A stretch of 64,000 nucleotides of DNA. Origin: Rhizobium sp. 16-488-2b. Lineage in GTDB: Bacteria; Pseudomonadota; Alphaproteobacteria; Rhizobiales; Rhizobiaceae. This document shows, in pieces, positions 7,367 through 16,418 of the stretch; the first letter of the stretch is position 1; every line of letters begins with the position of its first letter. A program made the position numbers and the translations under genes. The stretch spans positions 124,001 to 188,000 of the forward strand of contig NZ_JAGHMF010000008.1 in assembly GCF_017741815.1 (NCBI RefSeq), read 5' to 3'. A model generated the notes under the pieces. That model ran no database searches, was not told the origin of the DNA, and worked only from the letters and a program-made list of their open reading frames with translations.

Positions 7367-8880
7367 TCGGCGGCGTGGATGTTTTTGGCGGTATCGCCCT
7401 TGGTCTCAGCGTCGCGCTGACGCCGACCAACATATTCTTCTGCCTCGCCGGCTGCCTGATCGGCACGCTGGTGGGCGTTCTTCCGGGTCTCGGCCCGACG
7501 GCGACCATCGCCATTCTTCTGCCGCTTACCTTCGGCCTGCCGCCCGAGACCGGCCTCATCACGCTAGCGGGCATCTATTACGGCGCGCAGTATGGCGGCT
7601 CGACCACGTCGATCCTTCTGCGCCTGCCGGGCGAGGCCTCGTCCGTGGTAACCGCGCTTGACGGCCACGCGATGACGCGCAACGGGCGCGGCGGCGCGGC
7701 ACTCACCGTTGCAGCCGTGGCCTCGTTTTTCGCAGGCACCGTCGCCACCTTCTTCATGGCCGCTTTCGCACCCATTCTTTCAGCCGCCGTGCTGAAATTC
7801 GGCGCGCCTGAGTATTTCATGCTGATGTTCCTTGGTCTGATCACCTCGGTCGTGCTTGCACAAGGATCGGTGCTGCGCGCCATCGCCATGATCTTTCTCG
7901 GCCTGCTGCTCGGCCTTGCCGGCACCGACATCAATTCGGGCCAATACCGTTATGACTTCGGCTTTATGGAACTCCTGAACGGCGTTCCGTTCGTGCCACT
8001 GGTTGTCGGTCTTTTCGGCGTCGCGGACATTCTGGTGACGCTCGAAAACGCGGTGCGGAACGAGAAGCCGCCGACGCTCAACCCGATCAGCAGCCTGTGG
8101 CCGACCCGCGAGGAAACCAAGCGCGCGACGCCCGCCACTATTCGCGGTACGCTGATCGGCCTGTTTCTCGGCCTGCTTCCCGGCGGCGGCGCCCTGCTCT
8201 CGTCTTTCATGGCGTATACGGCGGAAAAGCGTGTTTCCAAGACGCCGCAGAAGTTCGGAACCGGCATGGTCGAAGGCGTTGCGGCGCCCGAGGCTGCCAA
8301 CAATTCCGGCGCGCAGACCGCCTTCCTGCCACTGCTGACGCTGGGCATCCCCTCCAACGCCATCATGGCGTTGATGGTCGGCGCGATGATGGTTCATGGC
8401 ATCGTTCCGGGACCGCGCATCATGACCGGCCAGCCGGAGCTCTTCTGGGGCCTGATCGCCAGCATGTGGGTGGGTAACCTGATGCTGTTGGTCATCAACC
8501 TGCCGCTCGTCGGCATCTGGGTGCAACTCCTCAAGATCCGTTATCAGTTCCTGTTCCCGACCATTCTCACCGTCAGCATCGTCGGCATCTACGGCGTCGA
8601 GTTCACGACCTTCGACGTCTACCTGACGGCAATCTTCGGCGTGCTCGGATACTTCCTCAACAAGTGGCGCTGCGAGCCGGCGCCGCTCATCCTCGCCTTC
8701 GTGCTCGGGCCGATGATGGAAGAATATTTCCGCCGTTCGATGCTGGTAGCGCGCGGCGACCTGATGATCTTCGTCAACCACCCGATCAGCTTCGCAATGC
8801 TCGTGGCCACGGCTTTGCTCCTGCTCAGCATCTGCTTCCCCTTCATCCAGAAATTCCGGCAAAAGGCATTTGCCGAGTGA
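7363..8880 (+). CDS. tctA: Tripartite tricarboxylate transporter, large membrane subunit (TctA family)
   Basis: A 505-residue, highly hydrophobic protein with about twelve membrane segments. The conserved TctA signatures VGVLPGLGPTATIAILLPLTF (residues about 30-50) and the second GLLPGGGALLSSF around residue 270 are present, the latter being the duplicated glycine-rich loop of the family. It forms the transport channel together with TctB, energised by an ion gradient. It overlaps tctB by four bases and is followed by the binding protein 20 bases downstream, giving the order B-A-C. The substrate is a carboxylate, not identifiable from sequence. Confidence 0.93.
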   Translation: MIGGVDVFGGIALGLSVALTPTNIFFCLAGCLIGTLVGVLPGLGPTATIAILLPLTFGLPPETGLITLAGIYYGAQYGGSTTSILLRLPGEASSVVTALDGHAMTRNGRGGAALTVAAVASFFAGTVATFFMAAFAPILSAAVLKFGAPEYFMLMFLGLITSVVLAQGSVLRAIAMIFLGLLLGLAGTDINSGQYRYDFGFMELLNGVPFVPLVVGLFGVADILVTLENAVRNEKPPTLNPISSLWPTREETKRATPATIRGTLIGLFLGLLPGGGALLSSFMAYTAEKRVSKTPQKFGTGMVEGVAAPEAANNSGAQTAFLPLLTLGIPSNAIMALMVGAMMVHGIVPGPRIMTGQPELFWGLIASMWVGNLMLLVINLPLVGIWVQLLKIRYQFLFPTILTVSIVGIYGVEFTTFDVYLTAIFGVLGYFLNKWRCEPAPLILAFVLGPMMEEYFRRSMLVARGDLMIFVNHPISFAMLVATALLLLSICFPFIQKFRQKAFAE

Positions 8881-8900
8881 CGCGCAAAGGATCTCACGAC

Positions 8901-9884
8901 ATGACCTTCAACCCGACCCGTCGCGGCTTCCTCTCCGCCGCATCTCTCCTCTCGGCCACCGCACTTTTCGGCCTTCCGGCCTTCGCCCAGGAGTTCCCGA
9001 CGAAGAAGATCGACTACATCGTGCCCTACAATGCCGGCGGCATGAGCGACAACATCTCCCGCCTGCTCGGCGAGAAGCTGACGTCGCTGACCGGCCAGCA
9101 GGTGATCAACGACTACAAGCCGGGTGCCGGCGGCGCGATCGGCGCCAATTACTTCATGACCACGCCGGCCGACGGCTACACGCTGCTACAGTCTACCAAC
9201 AGCTTCTACGGCATCATTCCGCTGGTGACCAAGGTTCAGTACAAGCCGCTCGACGATCTGGTTCCGCTGGTACTGGTTGGCGATGCGCCGATGGTGATCG
9301 CGGTCAACCCCGCTGTCGCCGCCAACACGCTCGGCGAACTCATCGCGTACGCAAAGGCCAACCCCGGCGCACTGGCCTATGGCACTTCGGGCAAGGGAAC
9401 CGTCGGCCATCTGAGCGGCGTCTGGCTTTCCAACAAGGGCGGCATCGAGCTGCTGCACATCCCCTACAACGGCGCACCGGCGGCACTCCAGGCCGTGCTC
9501 GCCAATGAAGCGCAGATATTCATCGGGCCGGAAGCCGCCGAGCACATCGCTTCCGGCACGCTGAAGGGCATCGCGGTTCTTGGCGACACCCGCTGGCAGC
9601 AGTTGCCTGATCTCCCCACCACAGCTGAAGGCGGCATTAGCGGCTGGGCGCCGCGCAGCTGGCACACCGTCTCGATCCAGGCCAAGGCTCCCGACGCGGT
9701 CAAGGCCCGCCTCAACAGCCTAATCAACAGCATTCTCGAGCAGCCTGACGTGCGCCAGCGTGTCACCAGTTTCGGCCTCATCCCCGGTATCGAGACCCTC
9801 GAACAGGTTCGCCAGCGCGCGAAGGACGACAACGAGCAGTTCGGCATCCTGATCCGCGACGCCGGTCTCGCTCTCGCGCAGTAA
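8901..9884 (+). CDS. tctC: Periplasmic TTT substrate-binding protein (TctC/Bug family)
   Basis: A 327-residue extracytoplasmic receptor. The N terminus has a twin-arginine type signal (TRRGFLSAASLLS, cleavage near AFAQ). The mature part has IDYIVPYNAGGMSDNISRLL, the Bug-family nucleus for carboxylate binding, and the central GTSGKGTVGHLSG region. The long open frame from 8664 is ignored because it runs inside tctA; ATG 8901 gives a proper signal peptide. It delivers its ligand to TctAB encoded immediately upstream. The family binds di- and tricarboxylates and aromatic acids; which of these applies here is unknown. Confidence 0.92.
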   Translation: MTFNPTRRGFLSAASLLSATALFGLPAFAQEFPTKKIDYIVPYNAGGMSDNISRLLGEKLTSLTGQQVINDYKPGAGGAIGANYFMTTPADGYTLLQSTNSFYGIIPLVTKVQYKPLDDLVPLVLVGDAPMVIAVNPAVAANTLGELIAYAKANPGALAYGTSGKGTVGHLSGVWLSNKGGIELLHIPYNGAPAALQAVLANEAQIFIGPEAAEHIASGTLKGIAVLGDTRWQQLPDLPTTAEGGISGWAPRSWHTVSIQAKAPDAVKARLNSLINSILEQPDVRQRVTSFGLIPGIETLEQVRQRAKDDNEQFGILIRDAGLALAQ

Positions 9885-9924
9885 ATATCCGCCAACGGCG
9901 ACAACAACATCCAGAGGACATCAA

Positions 9925-10527
9925 ATGACAAAGACCATCGACTACTTCTTCGGCGTCGGCTCGCCTTGGGCCTTCATCGGCCTCGCCCCATTCGCCGAAC
10001 TCGCTGCAAAGCAGAATGCGGTGATCAAGCCCTATGTCATTCCGCTGATCGAGGACAATGGCGGCATCTATTCGCGCAACCGCCCGGAGGCGCGCCGCGC
10101 CTACTGGATGAAAGACCTGAAGCGCTGGGCGGCCCTGCGCGGCAAGGTGTTGAACTTCGAAAATCGCGGAGCGCTCTCCGACCCGACGCCGGCCGGCTTC
10201 ATGGTGATCGCCGCGATAGAAGGCGGCAAGGACTGGCTGAAGCTGGCGGGCGCGCTGCAGGAAGCCTTCTGGACCGGTGGTCAGGATATCGGCAATGCCG
10301 CCGTTCGGCGTGCGATCGCCGACGCGGCGGGCTTCGACGGCGCGGCGTTGAACGAGCAGGGTGCGAGCGAGGCGGTGCAAGCGGTCTGGAAGGCCAATTA
10401 CGAAACCGCCAAGGCAGCCGGTGTCTTCGGCCTGCCGACCTACCGTTATGAGGACGAGCTCTACTGGGGCCAGGACAGCCTCCCCTTCCTCGAACGCCAC
10501 CTCAAGGGCGAAAAGCTGGTCGCCTGA
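9925..10527 (+). CDS. 2-hydroxychromene-2-carboxylate isomerase-like DsbA-fold protein
   Basis: A 200-residue thioredoxin-fold (DsbA/GST-kappa) protein. KTIDYFFGVGSPWAF at the N terminus carries the Ser-Pro-Trp of HCCA isomerases in place of a CxxC, and GVFGLPTYRYEDELYWGQDSLPFLERHL is the typical C-terminal cis-Pro/acceptor motif. HCCA isomerases are glutathione-dependent enzymes of naphthalene breakdown; many homologues in TTT operons have unknown substrates. It follows tctC by 40 bases with AGAGGA upstream of the ATG. It is the last gene before a strong terminator hairpin, so the operon is dehydrogenase-tctBAC-isomerase. Confidence 0.85.
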   Translation: MTKTIDYFFGVGSPWAFIGLAPFAELAAKQNAVIKPYVIPLIEDNGGIYSRNRPEARRAYWMKDLKRWAALRGKVLNFENRGALSDPTPAGFMVIAAIEGGKDWLKLAGALQEAFWTGGQDIGNAAVRRAIADAAGFDGAALNEQGASEAVQAVWKANYETAKAAGVFGLPTYRYEDELYWGQDSLPFLERHLKGEKLVA

Positions 10528-10534
10528 GCCAATC

Positions 10535-10570
10535 ACAAGCCGGGCTTCACAGACATGCGGCCCGGCTTGT
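10535..10570 (+). terminator. Rho-independent-like terminator ending the TTT operon
   Basis: An 11-bp perfect stem ACAAGCCGGGC / GCCCGGCTTGT with a 14-base loop, followed by CTGTTTTG, beginning eight bases after the isomerase stop. Confidence 0.75.
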
Positions 10571-10601
10571 CTGTTTTGAGACTATTTCTGCGGAGTTGAT
10601 C

Positions 10602-11981
10602 ATGTCATCCACCCTTCCGTCGTCGCTTGGCGAAACACTGCGGCAGCTCTTCGGCGACCGTTTCTCGACGGCGCAGGCACTCCGCGAACAGCATGGCCGG
10701 GGCGAATCCCACCACACGCCGGCGATCCCGGATGCCGTGGTGTTCGCTCAGAGCACGGAAGAAGTGGCACAGATCGTTCGGCTTTGCGCGGCAGAGGGCG
10801 TGCCGGTCATCGCGTTCGGGGCCGGAACGTCACTTGAGGGTCATCTGACGGCGGTGCGCGGCGGCGTTTCTATCGATCTATCGCGCATGGCCAGGATCTC
10901 TCGCGTCAGCGCGGAGGATCTCGACTGCACGGTCGAGGCCGGCGTCACCCGCGAGCAGCTCAACACCCATCTCCGCGACATGGGGCTTTTCTTCCCGATC
11001 GACCCGGGCGCCAATGCCTCGATCGGCGGCATGGCCGCGACGCGCGCGTCCGGCACCAACGCGGTGCGCTACGGCACGATGCGCGAGAACGTGCTGTCGC
11101 TGACCGTCGTGCTCCCCAATGGCCAGATCATCCGCACCGGCGGCCGGGCGCGCAAATCGTCGGCGGGCTATGACCTGACGCGGCTCTTCGTCGGTTCCGA
11201 GGGCACGCTCGGCATCATCACGGAAGTGACGCTGCGGCTCTACGGCATTCCCGAAACCATCTCCGCGGCGCTCTGCTCGTTCGAAACCGTCGAGCAGGCG
11301 GTCGCAGCCGCGATCGCGGTCGTGCAGCTCGGCATACCCGTCGCCCGCATGGAGCTGATGGACCGTGGGCTGATCCATGCGGTGAACGGCTATTCGGGCC
11401 TGTCGCTGAAAATCGAGGACACGCTGGCCTTCGAGTTTCACGGCTCGCCCGCCAGCGTCCAGGAACAGGTCGAGATGGTGGAGGCCATCGTCGAGGACAA
11501 TGGCGGCCGGGATTTTGAGTGGGCCAATGCGCCCGAGGATCGCAACCGTCTCTGGAAGGCACGCCACAACGCATTCTACGCCGTCGTGTCGCAGCGCCCG
11601 AACGCCAAAGGCTGGTCGTCCGATGTCTGCGTGCCGGTGTCGGAACTCAGCGGCTGCATCGTAAAGACCCGGGAGCTGCTTGAGACCTGCAGCGTGCCCG
11701 CCGCCATTCTCGGCCATGTGGGAGACGGCAATTATCATGTCGTTTTCGCGGTCGATCCGGACAACAGCGCCGAACTCGAGGAGCTCGCGGCCATCAACAA
11801 GAAGATGGTGCGATACGCGATTTCTGTCGGCGGAACGTCGACGGGCGAACATGGTGTTGGCTCAGGCAAGATCGCCTACATGCGCGAGGAACACGGCAAT
11901 GCCGTCGACCTGATGGCCGTCATCAAGAGCGCCATAGATCCCCAGAACATCATGAACCCCGGAAAGATCCTTCCGCAATAG
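10602..11981 (+). CDS. FAD-linked 2-hydroxyacid oxidase/dehydrogenase (GlcD/D-lactate dehydrogenase-like)
   Basis: About 459 residues with a PCMH-type FAD domain: PDAVVFAQSTEEVAQIVRLC, PVIAFGAGTSLEGH, the DPGANASIGGMAATRASGTNAVRYG phosphate-binding region and GSEGTLGIITEVTLRL. The FAD-oxidase C-terminal domain ends in GHVGDGNYH and GTSTGEHGVGSGK. These are hallmarks of GlcD, Dld/LDHD and D-2-hydroxyglutarate dehydrogenases. It oxidises a D-2-hydroxy acid to the 2-oxo acid. ATG 10602 is favoured by GGAG at 10592-10595. It probably works on the same acid as the neighbouring D-2-hydroxyacid dehydrogenase, though a terminator separates them. Confidence 0.9.
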   Translation: MSSTLPSSLGETLRQLFGDRFSTAQALREQHGRGESHHTPAIPDAVVFAQSTEEVAQIVRLCAAEGVPVIAFGAGTSLEGHLTAVRGGVSIDLSRMARISRVSAEDLDCTVEAGVTREQLNTHLRDMGLFFPIDPGANASIGGMAATRASGTNAVRYGTMRENVLSLTVVLPNGQIIRTGGRARKSSAGYDLTRLFVGSEGTLGIITEVTLRLYGIPETISAALCSFETVEQAVAAAIAVVQLGIPVARMELMDRGLIHAVNGYSGLSLKIEDTLAFEFHGSPASVQEQVEMVEAIVEDNGGRDFEWANAPEDRNRLWKARHNAFYAVVSQRPNAKGWSSDVCVPVSELSGCIVKTRELLETCSVPAAILGHVGDGNYHVVFAVDPDNSAELEELAAINKKMVRYAISVGGTSTGEHGVGSGKIAYMREEHGNAVDLMAVIKSAIDPQNIMNPGKILPQ

Positions 11982-12027
11982 ATCCCATATTTTCTCCAAC
12001 CGGCCGTGACTACGAGGGCGTTTCGAC

Positions 12028-14373
12028 ATGAATGCGTTTAAACCTCACAGCTCTCACTGGGGCGCGTTTTCCGGCCGAATGGAAGGTGGCCGGCTGGAGA
12101 TTAAGCCACACCCCGACGATCCGCATCCGTCGCCGCTGCTGGGCAATCTGGCAGCGATTGCCGATAGTCCGGTGCGCATCAGGCGGCCGGCCGTCCGGCG
12201 GGGTTGGCTTGAGGGAAAGCCCGGCCATGCGCAAAAGCGCGGTGCCGACGACTATGTCGAAGTCAGCTGGTCGGAGGCGGCCGACCTCGTCGCAGCGGAG
12301 CTTCGCCGGGTTTACGAGACCTTCGGCCCGACTGCCATCTTTGGTGGTTCCTACGGTTGGGCGAGCGCCGGCCGCTTCCATCATGCGCAGAGCCAGATCC
12401 ATCGCTTCCTCAACGTGCTCGGCGGCTACGTGCGTTCCGTCAACACCTACAGCTCCGGCGCGGCGATGGTCATCATCCCGCATGTGCTCGGCCCCTATGA
12501 CAGTTTCGACCGCAAGAGCGTCACTTGGGATGCGATCGAGCGCGGCAGCGAGCTGGTCGTCGCCTTCGGCGGCATGGCGATCAAGAACGCCGATGTGCAT
12601 GGCGGCGGCATCAGCAACCATGTCGTGCTGCCGAAGCTAAAAGGCGCCAGCGCCCGCGGCGCGCGTTTCGTGCTCGTCAGCCCCTTGGCCGATGATTTTC
12701 CAGCCGAGGTGAATGCCGAGTGGATGCCCGTCGTTCCCGGCACCGACGTGGCGTTAATGCTCGGCCTCGCCCATGTGCTCGTCACCGAAAAGCTGCACGA
12801 TCGCCAGTTTCTCGACCGCTACACCGTCGGCTACGACCGCTTCGAGGACTATCTCCTCGGCCGCGCGGACGGCACGCCGAAGACCGCCGAATGGGCGGCC
12901 TCGATCTGCGGTATCGGCGCTGACGCCATCCGTGAGCTCGCGCGCGCCATGGCGCGATCCAGGACACTGATCACCGTCAGCCACTCGCTGCAACGCGCTG
13001 ACTTCGGCGAGCAACCGGTGTGGATGGGGATCGTGCTTGCGGCCATGCTCGGGCAGATCGGGCTGGATGGTTGCGGCTATTCCTATTCGCTCGGCGCCCT
13101 CGGCAATATCGGCAAGAGGCTTCTCGCCGTGCCGTTGCCGACGCTCAACCAGTTCAAGAACCCGGTGCCCGATTTCATTCCCTGCGCGCGGATCGCCGAC
13201 ATGCTGCTCGGCCCGGGCGAAGCGTTTCACTATAACGGCCAGGCTCTTCGCTATCCCGATATCCGCCTTGTCTACTGGGCGGGCGGCAATCCGTTTCATC
13301 ATCACCAGGATATCAACCGGCTGCGCGCAGCGTTCCGGCGGCCGGAAACGATCATCGTGCATGAATCGGCCTGGACCTCGACGGCCCGACATGCCGACAT
13401 CGTGCTGCCGGCAACCACGACGCTGGAGCGCGACGACATCGGCGCTGCGGATCGCGACCAGCTGATGATCGCGATGAAGCGCCTGATCGAGCCGGTTGGC
13501 GAAGCCAGGGACGACTACGAGATTTTTGCCGAGATATCGCGGCGGCTCAGCAAGTTCGAGCGTTTCACCGAAAACCGCACGAGCCGCGAATGGCTGGCCT
13601 TTCTGTTCGAGACGACGCGCCAGGCGCTCGCCGCCGGCGGCCACGAGGCGCCGGATTTCGAGACATTCTGGCAGCGGGGTGAGCTGTCCCTTCCCATCAA
13701 GCCTGACGATGGCGGTCCGGCGAACGGGTTCCGGCACGATCCGGACGCCTCTCCGCTGCAGACGCCGTCGGGAAAGATCGAGATCTTCTCCGAGAGGGTC
13801 GCGCGCTTCGGCTACGACGATTGCGGCGGCCATCCGAAATGGTATCCGCCGGGTTCAAGAGGAGAAGCCGGGGACGAAACCCGCTATCCGCTGCATCTGA
13901 TCTGCAATCAGCCTTACCAGCGCCTGCACAGCCAGCTGGACTATGGCGCCTTCAGCCGCTCGACGAAGATCCACGGTCGCGAACCCATCCGGATCAATCC
14001 CGCCGATGCGATCACGCGCGGGATTTCGGACGGCGATATCGTCAGGCTGTTCAACGAGCGCGGCAGCTGCCTCGCTGCCGCCATCCTCAGCGACGACGTG
14101 CGGCCGGGCGTGATGCAGCTGGCAACGGGCGCGTGGTTCGAGCCCGCCGATCCTGAAGCGGAAACCACCATGTGCATTCACGGAAATCCGAATATCCTGA
14201 CGCGCGACATCGGCACGTCGAAGCTCGCACAGGGCCCGACCGGGCAGATCACGAGGGTTGAACTTGAGCGCTTTACCGGCCCATTGCCGCCAGTGCGGAT
14301 CTTCGAGCCGATGCGCTTCGTAGCGCGCGAAGACGATGCCGGCATCGGGGCCGCACTCGACGATCGGACGTGA
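12028..14373 (+). CDS. Molybdopterin oxidoreductase, biotin/methionine/TMAO sulfoxide reductase type (BisC-like)
   Basis: A 781-residue protein of the DMSO reductase family. The GGSYGWASAGRFHHAQSQIHRFLN block and VNTYSSGA with the Ser molybdenum ligand (Ser near residue 149) match BisC/TorA/DorA. WAGGNPFHHHQDINRL and the C-terminal GTSKLAQGPTGQI cofactor motif are also present. There is no Tat signal and no N-terminal Fe-S cysteine cluster, so it is cytosolic like BisC. BisC-type enzymes reduce S- or N-oxides such as biotin sulfoxide and free methionine sulfoxide. Its place just before a sulfur-scavenging type cluster makes an S-oxide substrate likely, but the exact one is unknown. Confidence 0.88.
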   Translation: MNAFKPHSSHWGAFSGRMEGGRLEIKPHPDDPHPSPLLGNLAAIADSPVRIRRPAVRRGWLEGKPGHAQKRGADDYVEVSWSEAADLVAAELRRVYETFGPTAIFGGSYGWASAGRFHHAQSQIHRFLNVLGGYVRSVNTYSSGAAMVIIPHVLGPYDSFDRKSVTWDAIERGSELVVAFGGMAIKNADVHGGGISNHVVLPKLKGASARGARFVLVSPLADDFPAEVNAEWMPVVPGTDVALMLGLAHVLVTEKLHDRQFLDRYTVGYDRFEDYLLGRADGTPKTAEWAASICGIGADAIRELARAMARSRTLITVSHSLQRADFGEQPVWMGIVLAAMLGQIGLDGCGYSYSLGALGNIGKRLLAVPLPTLNQFKNPVPDFIPCARIADMLLGPGEAFHYNGQALRYPDIRLVYWAGGNPFHHHQDINRLRAAFRRPETIIVHESAWTSTARHADIVLPATTTLERDDIGAADRDQLMIAMKRLIEPVGEARDDYEIFAEISRRLSKFERFTENRTSREWLAFLFETTRQALAAGGHEAPDFETFWQRGELSLPIKPDDGGPANGFRHDPDASPLQTPSGKIEIFSERVARFGYDDCGGHPKWYPPGSRGEAGDETRYPLHLICNQPYQRLHSQLDYGAFSRSTKIHGREPIRINPADAITRGISDGDIVRLFNERGSCLAAAILSDDVRPGVMQLATGAWFEPADPEAETTMCIHGNPNILTRDIGTSKLAQGPTGQITRVELERFTGPLPPVRIFEPMRFVAREDDAGIGAALDDRT

Positions 14374-14440
14374 GGTCCGCTCTTGGAAAACGCCCTGAAA
14401 CACCAATCCACACAGCATCCAGAATCTCGGCAAATTAATC

Positions 14441-14466
14441 TATAAATTCCATAGAAAAAGAATAAC
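14441..14466 (+). promoter_or_regulatory. AT-rich motif copy A upstream of the organosulfur operon
   Basis: The 360-base gap 14374-14735 carries an AT-rich island with TTCCATAGAAA (14447-14457). The core YATAGAAAWA recurs at 21113-21137 and, on the opposite side of a divergent promoter, at 27897-27918. All three precede genes of the same functional type. A shared CysB/Cbl-like LysR activator would fit such sites, but none is encoded here. Confidence 0.35.
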
Positions 14467-14538
14467 TAGTCTTTCTCCGACGGGATGCGCTGCTAGGCTG
14501 TCGGTGATGAACTTAAAGCCGAAACGAGGGAGCTTTTC

Positions 14539-14604
14539 ATGACCGACACAAAGACGAGAACGCACGGTCCGCACGCGATGTGCTCCACCATGCCGGCCCG
14601 ATAA
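14539..14604 (+). CDS. Short Cys/Met-containing leader ORF (21 aa)
   Basis: ATG 14539 is preceded at good spacing by GAGGGAG and runs 21 codons to TAA 14602-14604. The product is basic at the N terminus and contains HGPHAMCSTMPAR, with one Cys and two Met near the end. It is 131 bases upstream of the binding-protein gene. Between them GTCGCGG (14649-14655) can pair with either CCGCG (14663-14667) or CCGCGAC (14687-14693), giving mutually exclusive hairpins. This looks like a translated leader that could sense sulfur amino acid supply. No T-tract is present, so any control would act on translation or Rho. Function is inferred. Confidence 0.45.
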   Translation: MTDTKTRTHGPHAMCSTMPAR

Positions 14605-14735
14605 CGCCGGGCTTTCCTCCCGCACCTATCGCTCATGCACCCTTACAAGTCGCGGCACTTCACCGCGGCCTTGCGCCCGCGCGTGTCCGCGACCCGACGC
14701 ATAACCAAGATATCACTCCATCATCTGGATCACCC

Positions 14736-16385
14736 ATGACCGAACGTTCCTCCCTGCTTTCCCTCTCCCGACGCCGCCTGCTGATCACCACATCCGTGGC
14801 CGCAGGTGCAGCACTAATTGCCTCGGCAACCCGCTTCGCGCAGGCCGCCGACGCGCCGAGCGAGGGTGGCGACATCACCTTTCTGATCGATTCCCTCGGC
14901 GACACCTGGATCCCGAACAACAGCGCGATCTCCAGTTTTCAGGGCCATATCTGGGGCCACGTCACCGACAAGCTGCTCTACGTCGACCAGGACGGCAAGG
15001 TCAGCCCCTGGCTGGTGGAGCGTTGGGAGCAGAATGACAAGGCAACCGAATTCACGCTTCATCTGAAGAGCGGCGTGACCTTCTCGGACGGAGCGCCGCT
15101 CGATGCGGCAGCCGTCGTCGCCAATCTCGATATCTGGTACGCGGGGCGCAAGAACGAAGGCATCAATCCGATAGGCCTCTTCCCCAAGACCTACGATCAC
15201 GCCGAGGCCGTCGATGCAGGCACGGTGAAGGTCTTCTTCAAGAAGCCGACGCTCGGCTTCATACCGACGCTCGGCTATCACGGATCGATCCTGATCTCTC
15301 CCAAGAGCATCGCGCTGCCGGCCGCTGAGCAGGCCGACCTCAGCAAGACGGCCGGCAGCGGCCCGTTTGTGGTGGAAAGCTGGAAAGAGGGCGATCACGT
15401 CACGCTGGTCAAGCGCAAGGATTACAACTGGGGACCGGAAGCCGTCGGCCACACGGGTCCTGCCTTCCTCGATTCCATCACCTACAAGCTGGTGTCGGAA
15501 CCATCCCTCAGGGTCGCCTCGGTTCAATCCGGCCAGGCCGATATCGCCTACAACGCCTCGCCCCAGGAGCTGAAGTCGCTCAAGGATGAAGGTTTCACCA
15601 TCGCCACGCCGCGCTATCTCGGCTTCGTCAACGGCTGGGCGGTCAACACCAAGCTGGCGCCCTATGACGACATCAAGGTTCGCCAGGCCCTGCAGGCCGC
15701 CATCAATCGGCAGGAAATCATCGACACCGTCTATACGCCGGACTGGAAGCTGGCGACGTCCTTCATCCAGAGCAACGTGCCTGGCGCGACCGACCACAGC
15801 GATCTTTTGAGCTACAATCCCGAGAAGGCCGAAAAGCTGCTCGACGAGGCAGGTTGGGTGAAGGGCGCCGACGGCATTCGCAGCAAGGACGGCAAGCCGC
15901 TGGTGCTGACCATCCATTCCAACCCCTATCTCGCCACCTCCAAGTCGGTCGACGAACTGATCGCCCAGCAACTCGGCAAGATCGGCTGGAAGGTTGCAAT
16001 CCGGGCCTATGATGTCGTCACCTTCGGCGAAAAGGTGAAGTTCGGCGGCGCCGCCGTCCCGACCTACGAGGTGACGCGCAGCTTCATCGACGCCGGCACG
16101 GTCGCCAGCATCCTGACGAACGCGAACAACGGCGAGAACTGGTTTGCGCTCGACGACCGCGACGCCAAGCTCAACGACCTGCGCGACAAGATCGCCGGCG
16201 CCGGTTCCATCGATGAACGCAAGCCGCTGCTCGACGACTTGCAGCAGTACATCCTTGACCAGGGCTATTTCATCCCACGCACGCAGATCGTCCAGCGCAT
16301 CTACGTGCAGTCGCCAAAGCTGAAGGGCGAGGTCTACAACGGCGTCGCCTACGCCAGCTACTACACGGCCTCGCTCGTCGGCTGA
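14736..16385 (+). CDS. ABC transporter substrate-binding protein, peptide/nickel family (SBP_bac_5)
   Basis: About 549 residues. The twin-arginine signal SRRRLLITTSVAAGAAL ends near AQAADAP. The mature protein has the SBP_bac_5 features: VTDKLLYVDQDGKVSPWLVERW, FTLHLKSGVTFSDGAPLDAAAV, and the C-terminal KIGWKVAIRAYD. It captures a ligand in the periplasm for the permeases and ATPase encoded next. The frame opens earlier, but ATG 14736 gives the clean signal peptide. Members bind oligopeptides, nickel, opines, glutathione and other compounds. Linkage to flavin monooxygenases suggests an organosulfur or related ligand rather than a nutritional peptide (inference). Confidence 0.9.
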   Translation: MTERSSLLSLSRRRLLITTSVAAGAALIASATRFAQAADAPSEGGDITFLIDSLGDTWIPNNSAISSFQGHIWGHVTDKLLYVDQDGKVSPWLVERWEQNDKATEFTLHLKSGVTFSDGAPLDAAAVVANLDIWYAGRKNEGINPIGLFPKTYDHAEAVDAGTVKVFFKKPTLGFIPTLGYHGSILISPKSIALPAAEQADLSKTAGSGPFVVESWKEGDHVTLVKRKDYNWGPEAVGHTGPAFLDSITYKLVSEPSLRVASVQSGQADIAYNASPQELKSLKDEGFTIATPRYLGFVNGWAVNTKLAPYDDIKVRQALQAAINRQEIIDTVYTPDWKLATSFIQSNVPGATDHSDLLSYNPEKAEKLLDEAGWVKGADGIRSKDGKPLVLTIHSNPYLATSKSVDELIAQQLGKIGWKVAIRAYDVVTFGEKVKFGGAAVPTYEVTRSFIDAGTVASILTNANNGENWFALDDRDAKLNDLRDKIAGAGSIDERKPLLDDLQQYILDQGYFIPRTQIVQRIYVQSPKLKGEVYNGVAYASYYTASLVG

Positions 16386-16418
16386 CGCGCGAACACCTGA
16401 AACATGTGAGGCATCGGC

